Of a stretch of DNA of 64,000 nucleotides, positions 11,411 through 24,102 are shown piece by piece; the first letter of the stretch is position 1; each line of letters begins with the position of its first letter. Both the position numbers and the translations under genes were made by a program. Location: positions 296,124,362-296,188,361 of the forward strand of contig CM022303.1 of NCBI GenBank assembly GCA_011799875.1. Reading direction: 5' to 3'. The notes below the pieces were generated by a model that did not search any database, had not been told where the DNA came from, and was given only the letters and a program-made list of their open reading frames with translations. Source of the stretch: Thinopyrum elongatum (taxonomy: Eukaryota > Streptophyta > Magnoliopsida > Poales > Poaceae).

Positions 11411-11801
11411 GGTTCGGTTTGGCCAACTAGATTGATTTTTCTTGCAATGGGAAGAGGTGCTTTGTGATGGGTTCGATCTTGCGGTGCTCAATCTCAGTGA
11501 CAGAAGGAGACATGACACGCATGTATTGTTGCCATTAAGGATAAAAAGATGGGGTCGATTCCTACATGAATAGATCTTGTCTACATCATGTCATCGTTCT
11601 TAATGCATTACTCCATTTTTCCATGAACTTAATACACTAGATGCATGCTGGATAGCGGTCGATGTGTGGAGTAATAGTAGTAGATGGAGGCAGGAGTCGG
11701 TCTACTAATCTTGGACGTGATGCCTATATACATGATCATTGCCTTGGATATCGTCATAATTGTTTGCTCGCCTGTCAATTGCACAACAGTAATTTGTTTA
11801 C
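11411..11801 (+). mobile_element. Host Athila-type element, fragment 1 (LTR middle)
   Basis: This is collinear on the + strand with 48702-49081 of the LTR of the complete element at 47934. It is cut on the left by the Tat insertion and on the right by the - strand Athila-type element. It is the oldest layer in the window. Confidence 0.8.
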
Positions 11802-13373
11802 TGATGCGGCTTGAAACTGCGTCGGTATTTCCCCAAAGAGGAAGGGATGATGCAGTACAACTACGGTTGGTATTTCCCTCAGTTATGAAACCAAGGTATT
11901 AATCCAATAGGAGAACCAAGCAACACTATGTAAACGGTACCTGCACACAAAGAACAAATCCTCGCAACCCAACGCGTAAGAGCGGTTGCCAATCCCTCCT
12001 CGGTAAAAAGATAGATTAAATTGTATGTGTTTGGATAAATAGATCTGAATAAAACGCGAATTAAAATAAGTAAAGAAAAAGTGCAGCAAGGTATTTTTGG
12101 GTTTTTGGAATAATAGATCTAAAAACAAATATGGTACAAGATAGATCTGAAAGCAATATGATAAAAGATAGACCCGGGGGCCGTAGATTTCAGTAGTGGC
12201 TTCTCTCGAGAAAATAGCGCACGGTGGGTAAACAAATTACTGTTGGGCAATTGATAGAAGAATAAATAATTAAGATGATATCCAAGGCAATGATCAATAT
12301 ATAGGCATCACATCCAAGATTAGTAGACCGAAACGATTCTGCATCTACTACTATTACTCCACACATCGACCACTATCCACCATGCATCTAGTGTATTAAG
12401 TTCATGGAGAAACTGAGTAATGGAATAAGAACGATGACATGACGTAGACAAGATCTATTCATGTAGGAATAGACCCCATCTTGTTATCCTTAATAGCAAC
12501 GATACATACGTGCCTTGCTACCCCTTCTGTCAATGGGTGAGGACACCGTAAGATCGAACCCATCACAAAGCACCTCATCCCATTGCAAGAAAAATCAATC
12601 TAGTTGGCCTAACTAAACCAAAGATTCGAAGAAGAAATACAAGGCTATAAATAATCATGCATATAAGAGATCAAAGAAGACTCAAATAATATTCATGGAT
12701 ATAGATGTGATCATAAACTCGAACTTCATCGGATCCCAACAAACACACCGCAAGTCATTACATCAAATAGATCTCCAAGAGACCATTGTATTGAGAATCA
12801 AAAAGAGAGAAGAAGCCATCTAGATACTGCCTACGGACCCGTAGGTCTATGGTGAACTACTCACGCATCATCGAAGAGGCACCAATGAGGATGATGAACC
12901 CCTCCGTGATGGTGTTAGATTGGATCTCGTGGTTCTGGAACTTGTGGCGGCTAGAATTGTGTTTCGTCGACTCCCTAGGGTTTCTGTAATATTTGGGTAT
13001 TTACAGAGCTGAGAGGCGGTGGACGAGACCCCCATGGGCCCCACAACCCATCAGGGCGTGCCAAGGGCCTCATGCACGCCTTGGTGTCTTGTGGGCCCCA
13101 CGGGCCTCCCCCCAGGTGCTTCCTTGGCTCCCAAGTTGTCTTCTGGTCGAAAAAAATTCTCCAAAAGTTTCGCTGCATTTGGACTCCATTTGGTACTGAT
13201 ATTCTGCGAAGTAAAAAACAAGCAAAAAACAACAACTGGCAGTGGGCACTATGTCAATAGGTTAGTCCCAAAAAATGATATAAAGTTGCTATAAAAGGAT
13301 TGTAAAACATCCAAGAATGATAATATAACAGCATGGAACAATTAAAAATTATAGATACGTTGGAGATGTATCA
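11802..13373 (-). repeat. 3' LTR of the - strand Athila-type element
   Basis: Read on the - strand it starts TGATACATCTCCAACG at 13373 and ends CAAGCCGCATCA at 11802 (1572 bp). A hairpin-forming GGGCCCCACAA...TTGTGGGCCCC block lies at about 13036-13103. The TATA position reads CTGTAAATAC, so the box looks mutated relative to the copy at 48301. Confidence 0.85.
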
Positions 13374-13391
13374 GCATCCCCAAGCTTAATT
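13374..13391 (-). promoter_or_regulatory. Polypurine tract of the - strand Athila-type element
   Basis: On the - strand AATTAAGCTTGGGGATGC abuts the LTR start, identical to the tract at 53131-53148 of the complete element. Confidence 0.75.
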
Positions 13392-13812
13392 CCTGCTCGT
13401 CCTTGAGTAGGTAAATGATAAAAACAGAATTTTTGATGTGGAATGCTGCCTAACATTTTCATCACATGTTCTTTTCTTTTGTAGCATGGACATTTGGACT
13501 TTTAGATGGTTCAAAGCAATAGTCTATAATTTGACATGAAGACTTCAATACTCAAGCATATCAACAAGCAACCATGTCTTTCAAAATATCAACACTAAAG
13601 AAAGTTATCCCTAGCCCATCATGCTCAATCACTGATCCATTCATGAAACACACTCGAATATTAGCTACATCCAATGCTCAACTACGATCGTAGTGCTCCC
13701 TAGTTGGTGCTTTATAAGAGAAGATGGAGACTCAAATAAAAATAAAAATTACATAAAGTAAATAGATAGGCCCTTCACGGAGGGAAGCAAAGATTTGTAG
13801 AGGTGCCAGAGC

Positions 13813-14193
13813 TCAAAGCTTAAATTGAGAGATTTTTTTGAGAGGCATGCTTTTCCCATCAACGAAAACGACCGAGTAATTCCCAACACTTTCCATGCTA
13901 GATATATCATAGGCGGTTCCCAAACATAAAATAAAGTTTATTCCTTTTTTCACCATACTTTCACACTCCACGGCTAGCCGTATCCACGGGTACCATCCAT
14001 ACCAACACTGTCCAAGGAATTCATTATTTGACAACATAAAGTAAATTTCTTTTTCATTTCGGGACTGGGCATCCCTATTACCGCCATACTCTCGTGCAAT
14101 GACAAGTGAATAAACACTCATCTTGAGAATAACACATCTAGTATGCAAAATATTGGCCACCCCTGCCGCTTCATGAGCGGTACGGGCACACAA
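13813..14193 (-). pseudogene. Conserved ORF remnant of unknown function in the 3' region of Athila-type elements
   Basis: I do not recognise this protein. The frame is open for 126 codons and contains CWYGWYPWIRLAVECESM and LCLGTAYDISSMESVGNY. The same peptide pattern recurs in the + strand element (52502-52858), mostly with conservative changes (VGNYSVVF versus IGNYSIVF), but there the upstream part is frameshifted. Amino-acid similarity across two copies suggests past coding selection or simply recent common ancestry. It may be a leftover of the env-like region of autonomous Athila elements; nothing in the sequence proves this. Confidence 0.35.
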
Positions 14194-14695
14194 AAAGGAA
14201 ATTCATTTTAAAAATTAGAGTTAGCACATACAAATTTACTTAGAACGGCACGAAAATACCGCATATAGGTAGGTATGGTGGAATCATATGGCAATACTTG
14301 GTTTAAGTATTTTGGATGCACAAGTAGTATTTCTACTTAGTACAAGTGGAGGCTAGCAAAAATATTGAGAAGCAACCAACCAAGAAACAAACATTCACAT
14401 AAATGAGCATTAAGCATAACTAACACCGAATAATGCACCACAAGTAGGATGTAATTTCATTGCATAACTATTGACTTTCGTGCTTCTATAGGTAATCACA
14501 AACCTTAACACTAATATCCTTACTAAAGCATAATTACTAACCAATATGACTCACATATTACTATCATCATATCTCAAAAATATTACAAAGAATCAAGTTT
14601 ATTTTGTCCAATGATCTTCATGAAAGTTTTTATTATATCCCTCTTGAATATCTATCACTTTGGGTCTAATTTCATATATTGCAATTGCTTTTGAC

Positions 14696-14930
14696 GAGCT
14701 CAAATAAATTTAAGTGAAGAACATGAGCATAAAAAATTTTATCTCTCAAAATAATATAAGTGAAGCATGAGAGGATTTCTTCAAAAATTTACTAACTCTC
14801 AAATAAATCTATGTGAAGCATGAGAGTATTTCTTCAAAAATATTAAAGCACACCATGCTAAAAAAGATATAAGTGAAGCACTAGAGCAATTCCATTGCTC
14901 AAAAAATTTAAGTGAAGCATAAAAAGCAAT
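14696..14930 (-). repeat. Array of short stem-loop repeats
   Basis: There are five degenerate repeats of about 55-65 bp, each with the core GCTTCACTTA on the - strand, flanked by short complementary arms such as CTCTCA/TGAGAG or GCTC/GAGC. The homologous arrays at 39965-40210 and 51590-51825 are described separately. Confidence 0.65.
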
Positions 14931-15822
14931 TATAACAAATCATAGCATAATTTTGGTTCTCTCAAATAGGTGTGTCCAGCAAGGATACTTGTGACAAACT
15001 AAAAATCAAAACAAGCAAAGACTCATATAATACAAGACGCTCCAAGCAAAACTCATGATATGTGACGAATAAAAATATAGCTCCAAGTAAAATACCGATG
15101 GTCGTTAGAAGAAAGAGGAGATGCCTTCTGGGGCATCCCCAAGCTTAGTTGCTTGGTTCTCCTTGAATATTAACTTGGGGTTCCATGGGCATCCGCAAGC
15201 TTAGGATCTGTTCACTCCTTATTCCTTCATCCATCGTGATCTCACCCAAAACTTGAAAACTTCAATCACACAAAACTTAACAAAACCTTCATGAGTTCAG
15301 TTAGTATAATAAAGCAAATCACTACTCTAAGTACTGTTCAAAACCCATTCATATTTTATTATTGCATTATACCTACTGTATTCCAACTTTACTATGGCTT
15401 TTACCCTTCAATACAGTCCATAGATTCATCAAAATAAGCACACAATGCAGCAAAAACAGAATCTGTCAAAAACAGAACAGTCTGTAGTAATCTGGAATTT
15501 GTCCATACTTCTGTAACTCTGAAAATTTTGAAAACTTAGGACAACATAGGAAATTTGTATATCAATCTTGTGTACAGAAATCAGGATTTTATCGCGCTTC
15601 TATGATTTTTTAAAATTCTGTTACTGGGCGCAAAAGTTTCTGTTTTTCAACAAGATCAAATCAACTATCACCAAACATGATCCCAAAGGCTTTACTTGGC
15701 ACAAAAACTAATTAAAACATAAAAAACACAACCATAACAGTAGCATAATTGTGCAAACACTCAAGAACAGAAAGAAAATGTCAAAAATAAATTTTATTCA
15801 TTGGGTTGCCTCCCAACAAGCG

Positions 15823-16425
15823 CTATTGTTTTATGCCCCTAGCTAGGCATAATGCATAGATTAAAGTATTGTCATCTTTGGTTTTTGCTACCTTGGTAAG
15901 GGCTTTCTCAAACCCGGGAGGCTCTTTAAGCTTCCCAATATTCTCAGGGAAAGAGACCATCTTGAGATCTAAAATATCCAAACGCTTATTGCAAAGAGTA
16001 ATCAAAGTATTCATGCGATTGAGGTTTCCACTAATATGTTTGGGAGGTTCACTATATTTCTGCAACTCAAAAAAAAGTTTATGTAAATCAACCAATTTGT
16101 CTAAAATTTGAACCCCTTCTTGTGTAAAAGAAAATCCCTTTTTTGGTGGTTGAACTCCCAGTATTCCCTCTAGGATTTCATAAGCAGCATTAGCATCAAG
16201 CTCAATAAAGTTCCATTTTGAGACAAAATCTTGGAGTTGTCTATGATGCAAAGCTAATCCTATGTAAAAATTATGAAGCAAAATCTTTGTGCCCCCCTTT
16301 AGATTGCAAATGCGATAGGATTCCATTAACCTATACCAAGCGTCTTTCAAATTTTCTCCTTGTTTCTACTTGAAGTATAGAACTTCAAAATCTGGTGACA
16401 AAGGAGGGGTAGTCAAGCTAGCCAT
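15823..16425 (-). pseudogene. Short Athila-type gag protein, one nonsense codon
   Basis: The ATG at 16425 opens MASLTTPPLSPDFEVLYFK; an in-frame TAG at 16366-16368 follows, and the same frame then runs 175 more codons from KDAWYRLMESYR to a stop at 15823. The start matches the host copy at 17329 (MSSITTPPLSPDFEV). The motif NFYIGLALHHRQLQDFV resembles the Athila gag core. At about 200 codons it is far shorter than a full gag-pol and is followed directly by the non-coding 3' region, so the element appears to have carried only a gag fragment. Base composition matches its surroundings. Confidence 0.65.
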
Positions 16426-16603
16426 AACAACAAGGTAGGCAAACAAGAGATCTGACGAGAAAAAGGCGAACGAAAAAGAAGGTGAATAAAAAGGCAATTT
16501 TTTGTGAAGTGGGGGAGATGAAAACGAGAGGCAAATGGCAAATAATGTAAATTGCAAGGAGATGAGATTTGTGATTTGGAACCTGATAGATGTTGATGAT
16601 GTC

Positions 16604-16621
16604 TCCCCGGTAATGGTGCTA
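16604..16621 (-). promoter_or_regulatory. Decayed tRNA-Asp primer binding site
   Basis: On the - strand the site reads TAGCACCATTACCGGGGA. The tRNA-Asp consensus seen at 49520 and 63587 is TGGCGCCGTTGCCGGGGA. All four differences are G to A. It is separated from the LTR end by about 11 bases. Confidence 0.75.
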
Positions 16622-16632
16622 GAAATTCCTTT

Positions 16633-17128
16633 TGATGCGGCTTGAAACTGCGTCGGTATTTCCCCAAAGAGGAAGGGATGATGTAGTATAGCTATGGTAG
16701 GTATTTCCCTCAGTTATGAAACCAAGGTATCAATGCAGTAGGAGAACCAAGCAACACTATGTAAACGGTACATGCACACAAAGAACAAATCCTCGCAACC
16801 CAACGGGTAAGAGGGGTTGTCAATCCCTCCTCGGTAAAAAGATAGATTAAATTGTATGTGTCTGGATAAATAGAGCTGAATAAAACACGAAATAAAATAA
16901 GTAAAGAAAAAGTGCAGCAAGGTATTTTTGGGTTTTTGGAATAATAGATCTGAAAACAAATAAGGTAAAAGATAGATCTGAAAGCAATATGATAAAAGAT
17001 AGACCCGGGGGCCATAGATTTCACTAGTGGCTTCTCTCGAGAAAAAAGCGCATGATGGGTAAACAAATTACTGTTTGGCAATTGATAGAAGAACAAATAA
17101 TTATGACGATATCTAAGGCAATGATCAA
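16633..17128 (-). repeat. Truncated 5' LTR of the - strand Athila-type element
   Basis: This is homologous to 11802-12294 from the CAAGCCGCATCA end inward. Similarity stops at ATGATCAA (17121-17128), where + strand leader sequence of the host element begins. Confidence 0.8.
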
Positions 17129-17470
17129 CATCAATCAGGTTCCTAATCACAAATCTCATCTCCTTGCAATTTACTTTATTTGCCAATTGCCTCTCGTTTT
17201 CATATCTCCCACTTCTAAAACCTTTTCAGAAAAACACAAAAATATTTGCCTTTTTATTTTCCTTCTTTTTGTTTGTCTTTTTCTCGTTCGATCTTTTGTT
17301 TGCTTGTGATCTTGTTTGCGTTGTCACTATGTCTAGCATAACTACCCCTCCTTTGTCACCGGATTTTGAAGTTTTATACTTCAAACAAAGACAAGGAGAA
17401 AATTTGAAAGATGCTTAGTATAGGTTAATGGAATCTTACCGCGTTTGCAATATAAAAGGAGATGCAAAGG
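17124..17470 (+). mobile_element. Host Athila-type element, fragment 2 (leader and start of gag)
   Basis: This is collinear with the leader at 49610-49790 of the complete element. It carries the gag start at 17329 (MSSITTPPLSPDFEVLYFK), then a nonsense codon TAG at 17416-17418 where the - strand copy has Trp. It ends at the truncated Tekay-like LTR with GG shared at the junction. Confidence 0.75.
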
Positions 17471-20076
17471 TTTGACCTGGACCATCTCTGTCGACCTGCT
17501 GATGTCACACCGACGTCATGCTGACGCAGTAAATCATTTTCTGGTTTTTAATAATTCAGGAAATTCCAGAAAATGCCCAAAACTTCAAAAATTCATAGAA
17601 ATTAATCTGTAACTCCAAATGCAAAGATTTATATATGTTTTTTGATCAGAAAAATCCAAAGAATCTGAATATGGCATTTTCATGCATGTTTGAACAAGTT
17701 AATCTCACTGAATAGGACAATTCATGATTATGGAATAAGTAGTAATTAGTTTTGGAGTTGGAATTTGCTATAGGTTTGATTTCCACTTCAATGAATATGA
17801 CTAACTGTTGCACTAGGTCAATTCAGTACCTTAATATGACATATCATTCATATGAATGTGCATTGCATTGATTGTGGTTCCTCTTGTGTTTGCCGGTGGT
17901 TGCTCCCTCTCAGTAGACGTGGTTCCGACGACGTGTTCGATGACACCGATGAAGAACTATATTATCTTCAGAAGTGCCAGGCAAGCAAAACCCCCTTGTT
18001 CATTCCGATACAATCCCACTCTCTCGCTCCTGCTCTCTTGTACTACATTAGGACAACATCGATTCAACTGTTACATGCTGTGGTAGTTGAACCCCTTTTC
18101 CTCTGCATGACCTGTCATTGCCACAGTAAATAGATGAAACCCACTAGCATGAGTAGGAGTTGTTTGAGCCCTGATGTGCCTACTCATTCATGCCTGTTTG
18201 TTATGCCTGCTACTGCTTAGAGTTGAGTCGGGTCTGATTCATCGGGGATGATTCAGAGGTGATGAACATGTCCTACTGTGTGTGAGCTAAGTGTGTGAAC
18301 ACGATTTGGTAAAGGTAGCGGTGAGAGGCCATGTAGGAGTACATGGTGGGTTGTCTCATTGAAACCGTCCTCAGGAACTGAGTTCTGTGTTTGTGATCCA
18401 TGAACAGCTACTGCCACACGTTGGGCCCAGAAATATGACCCCGCTTGACTTATTAACCGCCCCTGTCCTCTGTCCAGGAGTTGCAACTAGTTTCTGGTGT
18501 TTGTAGGATGTGTGTTGGAGGCCGTGCGTAGCGCTGACCCTAGGGGTGGGCTATGTTGCGGTAGATACACCGTGGCCCGGTGTACCGAGCGCCCATTTGG
18601 TGTCTCGGGAACCCTGCACACATCGTTTGGGGCTGTGAGCGAAACCTCGGCCGGATCTCCTCGCGGATGGAACCCGAATAGGCGATAAACCTGGACTAGA
18701 GACTTGTGTGGTTAGTTAGGTCGTGGTCTACACCCACGTCGGCTTTCGCTTGAAGTCTTCCGAGCACATGTCGTGTGCAGACGCTAAGTGGTGGAAACAT
18801 GTGTGAAGAAGTACACCCCTGCAGGGTTAATATGATCTATTCGAATAGCCGTGTCCGCGGTAAAGGACTTCTGGGTTGCCTGTACAGTTCATAGACAAGT
18901 GAAAGTGGATACTCTAAAACTCGCAAGATAAGCGTGAGTGCCATGGATGGCATTCTCGTAGGGAGACGGGAGCGGATCCATAGTGGTGTATTGATATGGT
19001 GAATATGTGGACTCGTGTGCGCCACCTCAAAAGAGTTACTTGCTGTCATAGTTCAGGTTAGCCACTGAGTCAAAGCTGGCCTGCTGCAGTTAAACTCCAC
19101 CACCCCCTTTGTTGATACCGATGCATATGTAGTTAGTTCTGATGTAAGTCTTGCTGGGTACATTTGTACTCACGTTTGCTTAATTTATGTTTTTGCAGAG
19201 AGACTCAGTCTCGCTAGTAGTTCCGCGTGGACTTCGATGTTTAGCTTGTTACCTCAGCTACGATCTTGTGCCCTCGGCAGGATCTGGTAGATAGTCAGGC
19301 TTCTCAGCCTTTTTCATTTGTAGATGTCTGTACTCAGACATGTTAAGCTTCCGCATGTGCTTTGACTTGTATGCTCTGAATGTTGGGTCATGAGACCCAT
19401 GTTTGTAATACTTGGCTCCTCGGAGCCTAATGAATAAATACTCTGAGTCGTAGAGTCTTGTTGTGATGCCATGTTGTATTTGCCCATATCCCGCATATTG
19501 TGTGTATGATTGAAATGGTTGGTATGTGTGGGATCCGACAACCTAGTTGTTAATCCTTGGTAGCCTCTCTTATGGGGAAATGTAGTCTGGTGCTTCCACT
19601 GAGCCTTGGTAGTCCGCTACAGCCCGGTTTACCGAAGTCCTGTTAGCTTGCTACTGCTCCGGAACACTTAGACTGGCCGGCATGTGTCCTTCCTCGATCC
19701 TGTGTCTGTCCCTTCGGGGAAATGTCACGCGGTGTCTTTCGGAGTCCTGTTAGCCTGCTACAGCCCGGATTTCCGGAGTCCTGCTAGCCCAGTTGCTACA
19801 GCCCGAATTCACTCGCTGATGACCGACACGTTCGTTGCTGGGTCATGTATGCCTGTCCCCGTAAGTTAGTGCCACTTTGGGTTCACGACTAGTCATGTCG
19901 GCCCGGGTTCTCTGTCATATGGATGCTAGCGACACTATCATATACGTGAGCCAAAAGGCGCAAATGGTCCCAGGCCATGGTAAGGCGACACCCATGGGAA
20001 TACCGTGCGTGAGGCCGCAAAGTGATATGAGGTGTTACCGGCTAGATCGATGTGACTTGGAATCGGGGTCCTGACA
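17469..20076 (+). repeat. 5' LTR of the + strand Tekay-like element (first 1.49 kb missing)
   Basis: This is homologous base for base to 25592-28199 and ends GGTCCTGACA. By eye the two copies differ at scattered single bases. The short ORFs within it also recur in the other LTR and have no coding character. Confidence 0.85.
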
Positions 20077-20081
20077 GCATT

Positions 20082-20093
20082 TGGTATCAGAGC
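20082..20093 (+). promoter_or_regulatory. tRNA-iMet primer binding site
   Basis: TGGTATCAGAGC, five bases after the LTR end, is complementary to the 3' end of initiator tRNA-Met, used by most plant chromoviruses. Confidence 0.9.
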
Positions 20094-23000
20094 CTGACTG
20101 CTTGTAGGATTACCAAGCCAAACTGGTCGAAGTTGAGTCTAGAAATGTTTTAGTTATATAAGGGAATTGATTGTGGAAGGGAACGTAAGGCTCTTTTTAC
20201 TCCTTTACCTTATGCCTTTCTGATCTGAGTCAACCTCTTCTTTGCTACGGGGTTTAAGAACTAGGCTTCTCATCTTTCTATCAGGATCACGTGTTACTAA
20301 TCCGTAGTAACTTATAGGATTGTTGGTTTCAAGCCTCTGTTCTGTTCCTACTACTTTTGTGTGTTGCTAGTTGATCTCAGAACCTTGATATTGTGTTGCT
20401 AAGTGGTTATGCCACCAATTGCAGGATGTCTCAAATCTTTTGAGCATTTACAGCCGTTATGCTGTCCGAGTCATCCCAGGTTTCTAAATATTCTGATGCA
20501 TTTGCAAATCGCTTCTTTCCGTTCCCGATGTTTCTTTGGGCCAGTTTAACCACACCAATCAGTGAGTTGAGGTACTCTGTTGCCTCGACATATATGTTGG
20601 AGCTATTGTTATGACCCTAGGTGTCTTAGAGAACCACTCAGTAATCTAGCAATGCTTTGTATCCTCCGTGTGATGATTCTGGCCATTATTCCCGAAAGCA
20701 TCCCGTGATGCCATTTAGTTAGTAGGCATTCTATTCCTGGATTTCTGAACCCGAGATTCACCCTACTTCATGTTGTTAGTGTTTGCTAGTCCCCTTAAGA
20801 TATTAGTAACTTTGCGATAGTCCTCGAGGTCCGTGGTATTTCCTTCTTCCAAATACCATGAACCATTAAGGCAGAAGTTCTTTGAACTACAAGATCACAA
20901 CCAGAGTGCTCTTGATGAGTTCTCCATTCTACATTGTGAATCTGCCAGTCCTACCTTTCTGCATGGGTTATCCGGAAGAAATGTTGAGCTTTGCCCGACA
21001 TACTAATCTATGCATCCACAACTCAGAAAGTATATGTTCCTTTGAGTTGTTTCTCTTTAGTTGTATTCTGACCTCTGTCTATCAATTGATAGTCAGGACT
21101 AATTGTGCATTCGTGTTATCAATGCTTATTATTCTTGTGGTCCGTCAAGCCGTTCTATTCCGGAATGACTAGGAGATACAAACTCCAGTACCTCATCCAT
21201 ATCCCGGATTGGGTCAAAATAGTGGTGCTCCGCAGATCAAAATGCCAATCCAGCTTTTGATTTTGTTCTACCCTGAAGTATTACCGTCTTATGTCAAGAA
21301 TGTCATGAAAATTGCACAACCTCTTATGAATTCTTGACGAAGTGATACTTCTCGCCATAGTTCTTCATTCCTCGGTCTCCGTGTTGTTGCAACCGGAATA
21401 CCGACAAGGGAATCGTGATGTGTGAAAGCAATACTCCTAGCAACTGCGTTGCTTGGTAGTTAAAGGACAATATTCTCATCCTTAGTGTGTTGGTTATTGA
21501 ATCATCATCCTAAGATTTATCGTGCGACCTAGTCCTTATTTCTGGTGCACCCTTCGATCAATGAGTTAGGACTATGTCAATCCCTTGCTTATTTGATCAC
21601 ATCATCTTGCCCTGAAAAGCAAGATTGTTCTCGAGCTTAGTTACATATCGGTGGTTCGTGACTTTCCGAATATCTTCTCGGAAGTGCTACCAGGTTGTCA
21701 CCTGACCTCTATGTTGAGTTCTTGATCAAGTTGGTTTCTTGTAAACCACCCTTTCTCCAAGAATCTGTGTCGGATACCCTGATGCTAGTTGGTTAAGCTA
21801 AACAACAACTTGGAGAGTTGGAAGATGAGAGCTTGTCTGACTCAGTTCATTCCTAAGGGATATCCTCGTGAGTGTGTGTTGAAGAAAGATGATACTTTCA
21901 TTGATTGATCCTTGTGATCAATTGTTGGACCTATTATCTTATCCAAACTTTGATTTGAGTATGGGCTATCATCAAATCAAATCAGAACCAACGATGTTCG
22001 TAATGTTGTCTTATCCGTGGTTGTTTCCTCGGGCATACACCATTATATCTTTTGGTCTGACCCATGCTATCATCTTGTTCACATAATCATGTAACCCCAT
22101 CTTATGGGAATCTTGATAAATTGTTGTTGAGCCCATCGACAACATCCTTATCTTGTCCATGATTCATGTTGAACATTTAAGTTAGTATTGGAAACTTTTG
22201 TAAGCATTTCTTCATGCTAGCTCATGGAGCATATGTTTGGATGAAAGAAGTGACTTCCTCTAATTCATGTGCGTTCGATGCAAGTTGCCACCGTGAATTC
22301 GAGAGAGTTTGTTTTGCTTCCTCTGGAATCATTCCAAGCCAGTCATGCATGTGCAAAGTATACCATGGTTTGGTAGATTAATTACCTCCACTCCATATTT
22401 ATTCCGTAGCACACCAAGCCACTGATTGATTTGTTCAAGGAGAAGAAGTTCCTTTCTAAGACCCGGGGCTTATGCAAGGACTTCGATATCCTCGATGATG
22501 GTTCCCCACCTGAACTCGGTAGCGTTTTATTATAAGACTACCACGTGGTCATGCTTGTCTGAGACAGCGTGTTCACATGTGTGTAGCAGAACTAGCTCTT
22601 GTTTTGGAGCTTACTACCGTAGTCCATTTCCTGAGAATCTTGCAATGTCATCTCGCCGATTTGTGTTGCAATCCTTCCTTTCAGACATGATGAGTCTGGA
22701 ATATCCTGACACCAACCAGATCTGAATCTCAGGCAGATATGATGGTTGGAACGTTTCTCAAGAACTGTAATATCGGTCTCTCTGTAACTCGGTAAAGTGG
22801 ATGTCTTGGCTAACACACCCAGCCAGAAGACCTATCATTGTAGTATCTTGATTGAGGAAGTTGGCCACCTCCCCATAAGGATCTCGCAGGATTTATTTCC
22901 GTAGTTATTCCTTATGGATTCTTGCGCTCCCGAAGTCCGACCTTCTACTTGATGTTCAAGATGCCAAACCATATCAAATGGGTTACGCTAGTACATCAAG

Positions 23001-24089
23001 GAGAACATTAGAAGCGGAGTGCTAAATGTCTCTCGGTCGATCATCTAGATTTTGTTTCCTTGGCCTCGCTAGGGTGAAATCTGAGTAGATGTTATCTTCC
23101 TTTGCATCTGCATTATCCATCACTATTCATCATGGTAGTATGTTGGGTTGCCAGGATCCTCGACACGGTTGTTGGTAGAACCTTGATGAGTATGGAAATG
23201 CTCAAGTTCTTGAGAGCACGTGCAAACATTGGGTTTATCATTGGCATTAATTGGGATTTGCTCCCAGTTTTCTTCGGTTATGCTATAACCATTCCAACAG
23301 TGGAATCACTCTCTACTGTTGAGCTTCTCCCCAGTTACTAAGAATCATTCCCAGCATTTGCATTTTGTTCCAGCTTGCACCGCCATTGTGCCATCCCCTA
23401 TGGACTACCTTTCCCAGTAATTACTGATTAGGATCATCTTCAAAGTGGTCCTACCATAGATTCCATCCATTTTCGATGATAAGCAAAATCATCCCTTGTG
23501 TTGTCTTCAACAAGGTAATCCACATCATCCATACTAGTCCAAGTATGCCATTCTACCGAACTCCTCCAAACGATCGCTCGAGATTTGCCTTAGGCTGGTA
23601 TAGAGAGTCTCAATGATCTCTATATCAAAAGTAATTCTTTTTGCCACTTAAGGAAATAACTCTATGAGTCACCTCCTCTAAGGTGTCTCGTTATGGTATC
23701 ATGGCAACTCAACTCCTCGCTACGTTGACAACCGTTCACCACCTTGTTAAGTGTGGAATTGTTGTCTACCTAGTGAACCTCCGTCATCTGTTTCACTCCA
23801 TCCCTCTGGATGTGGGCTTCGTGTCTCAGCTCGAGAGATGTTGCTATGTCTCATTCTGTGAGTTGATCCTGAGGTGTTCGATCTTCGAGAAGATCGATCC
23901 TTCTAGAGTTTTCCCTCTCCTCTCGTTGTCATGTTAGTTGGAGTTCTCGGAGCAAGAAATCGAGACAAAGATGGTGATCGAATCAACATACTTATGAGAT
24001 GCAACCTGGATCATGAAGATTGTATTAGTCTGCTTCCCCCCCCCCCACATCTTACCCTACGCTTGAATCTCGGGGCGAGATTCCTGTTT
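20094..24089 (+). pseudogene. Decayed internal region with pol remnants
   Basis: There is no long ORF. From about 21660 to 22320, fragments in shifting frames recall Gypsy RT: PNIFSEVLPG, then FDLSMGYHQIK (about 21949-21980), ISFGLTHA (about 22047-22070), then a weak echo of the DDILVYSK region near 22136. Just before the polypurine tract, GAATCTCGGGGCGAGATTC (24065-24083) resembles the end of Tekay gag-pol ORFs. Protease, RNase H and integrase could not be followed. A run of C lies at about 24037-24048. The element could not have encoded working proteins in its present state. Confidence 0.6.
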
Positions 24090-24102
24090 AGTGGGGGTGA
24101 GT
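24090..24102 (+). promoter_or_regulatory. Polypurine tract of the + strand Tekay-like element
   Basis: AGTGGGGGTGAGT directly precedes the TGTCACATCCC start of the 3' LTR. Confidence 0.7.

Larger units (their letters stand above)
11802..17128 (-). mobile_element. Non-autonomous Athila-type retrotransposon, - strand, 5' LTR truncated
   Basis: The complete 3' LTR is at 11802-13373, the internal region at 13374-16632, and about 500 bp of the 5' LTR at 16633-17128. The internal region has a decayed primer site, a short gag-only reading frame and a long non-coding 3' part, with no RT or integrase. It therefore depends on proteins of a related autonomous element. The right end was lost at a junction with the host element's leader, which lies in the opposite orientation. 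Confidence 0.8.

Noticed and set aside
17852..18133. 93-codon frame repeated at 25975-26256
   Set aside because: It is duplicated only because both are LTR copies of one element; there is no coding signal.
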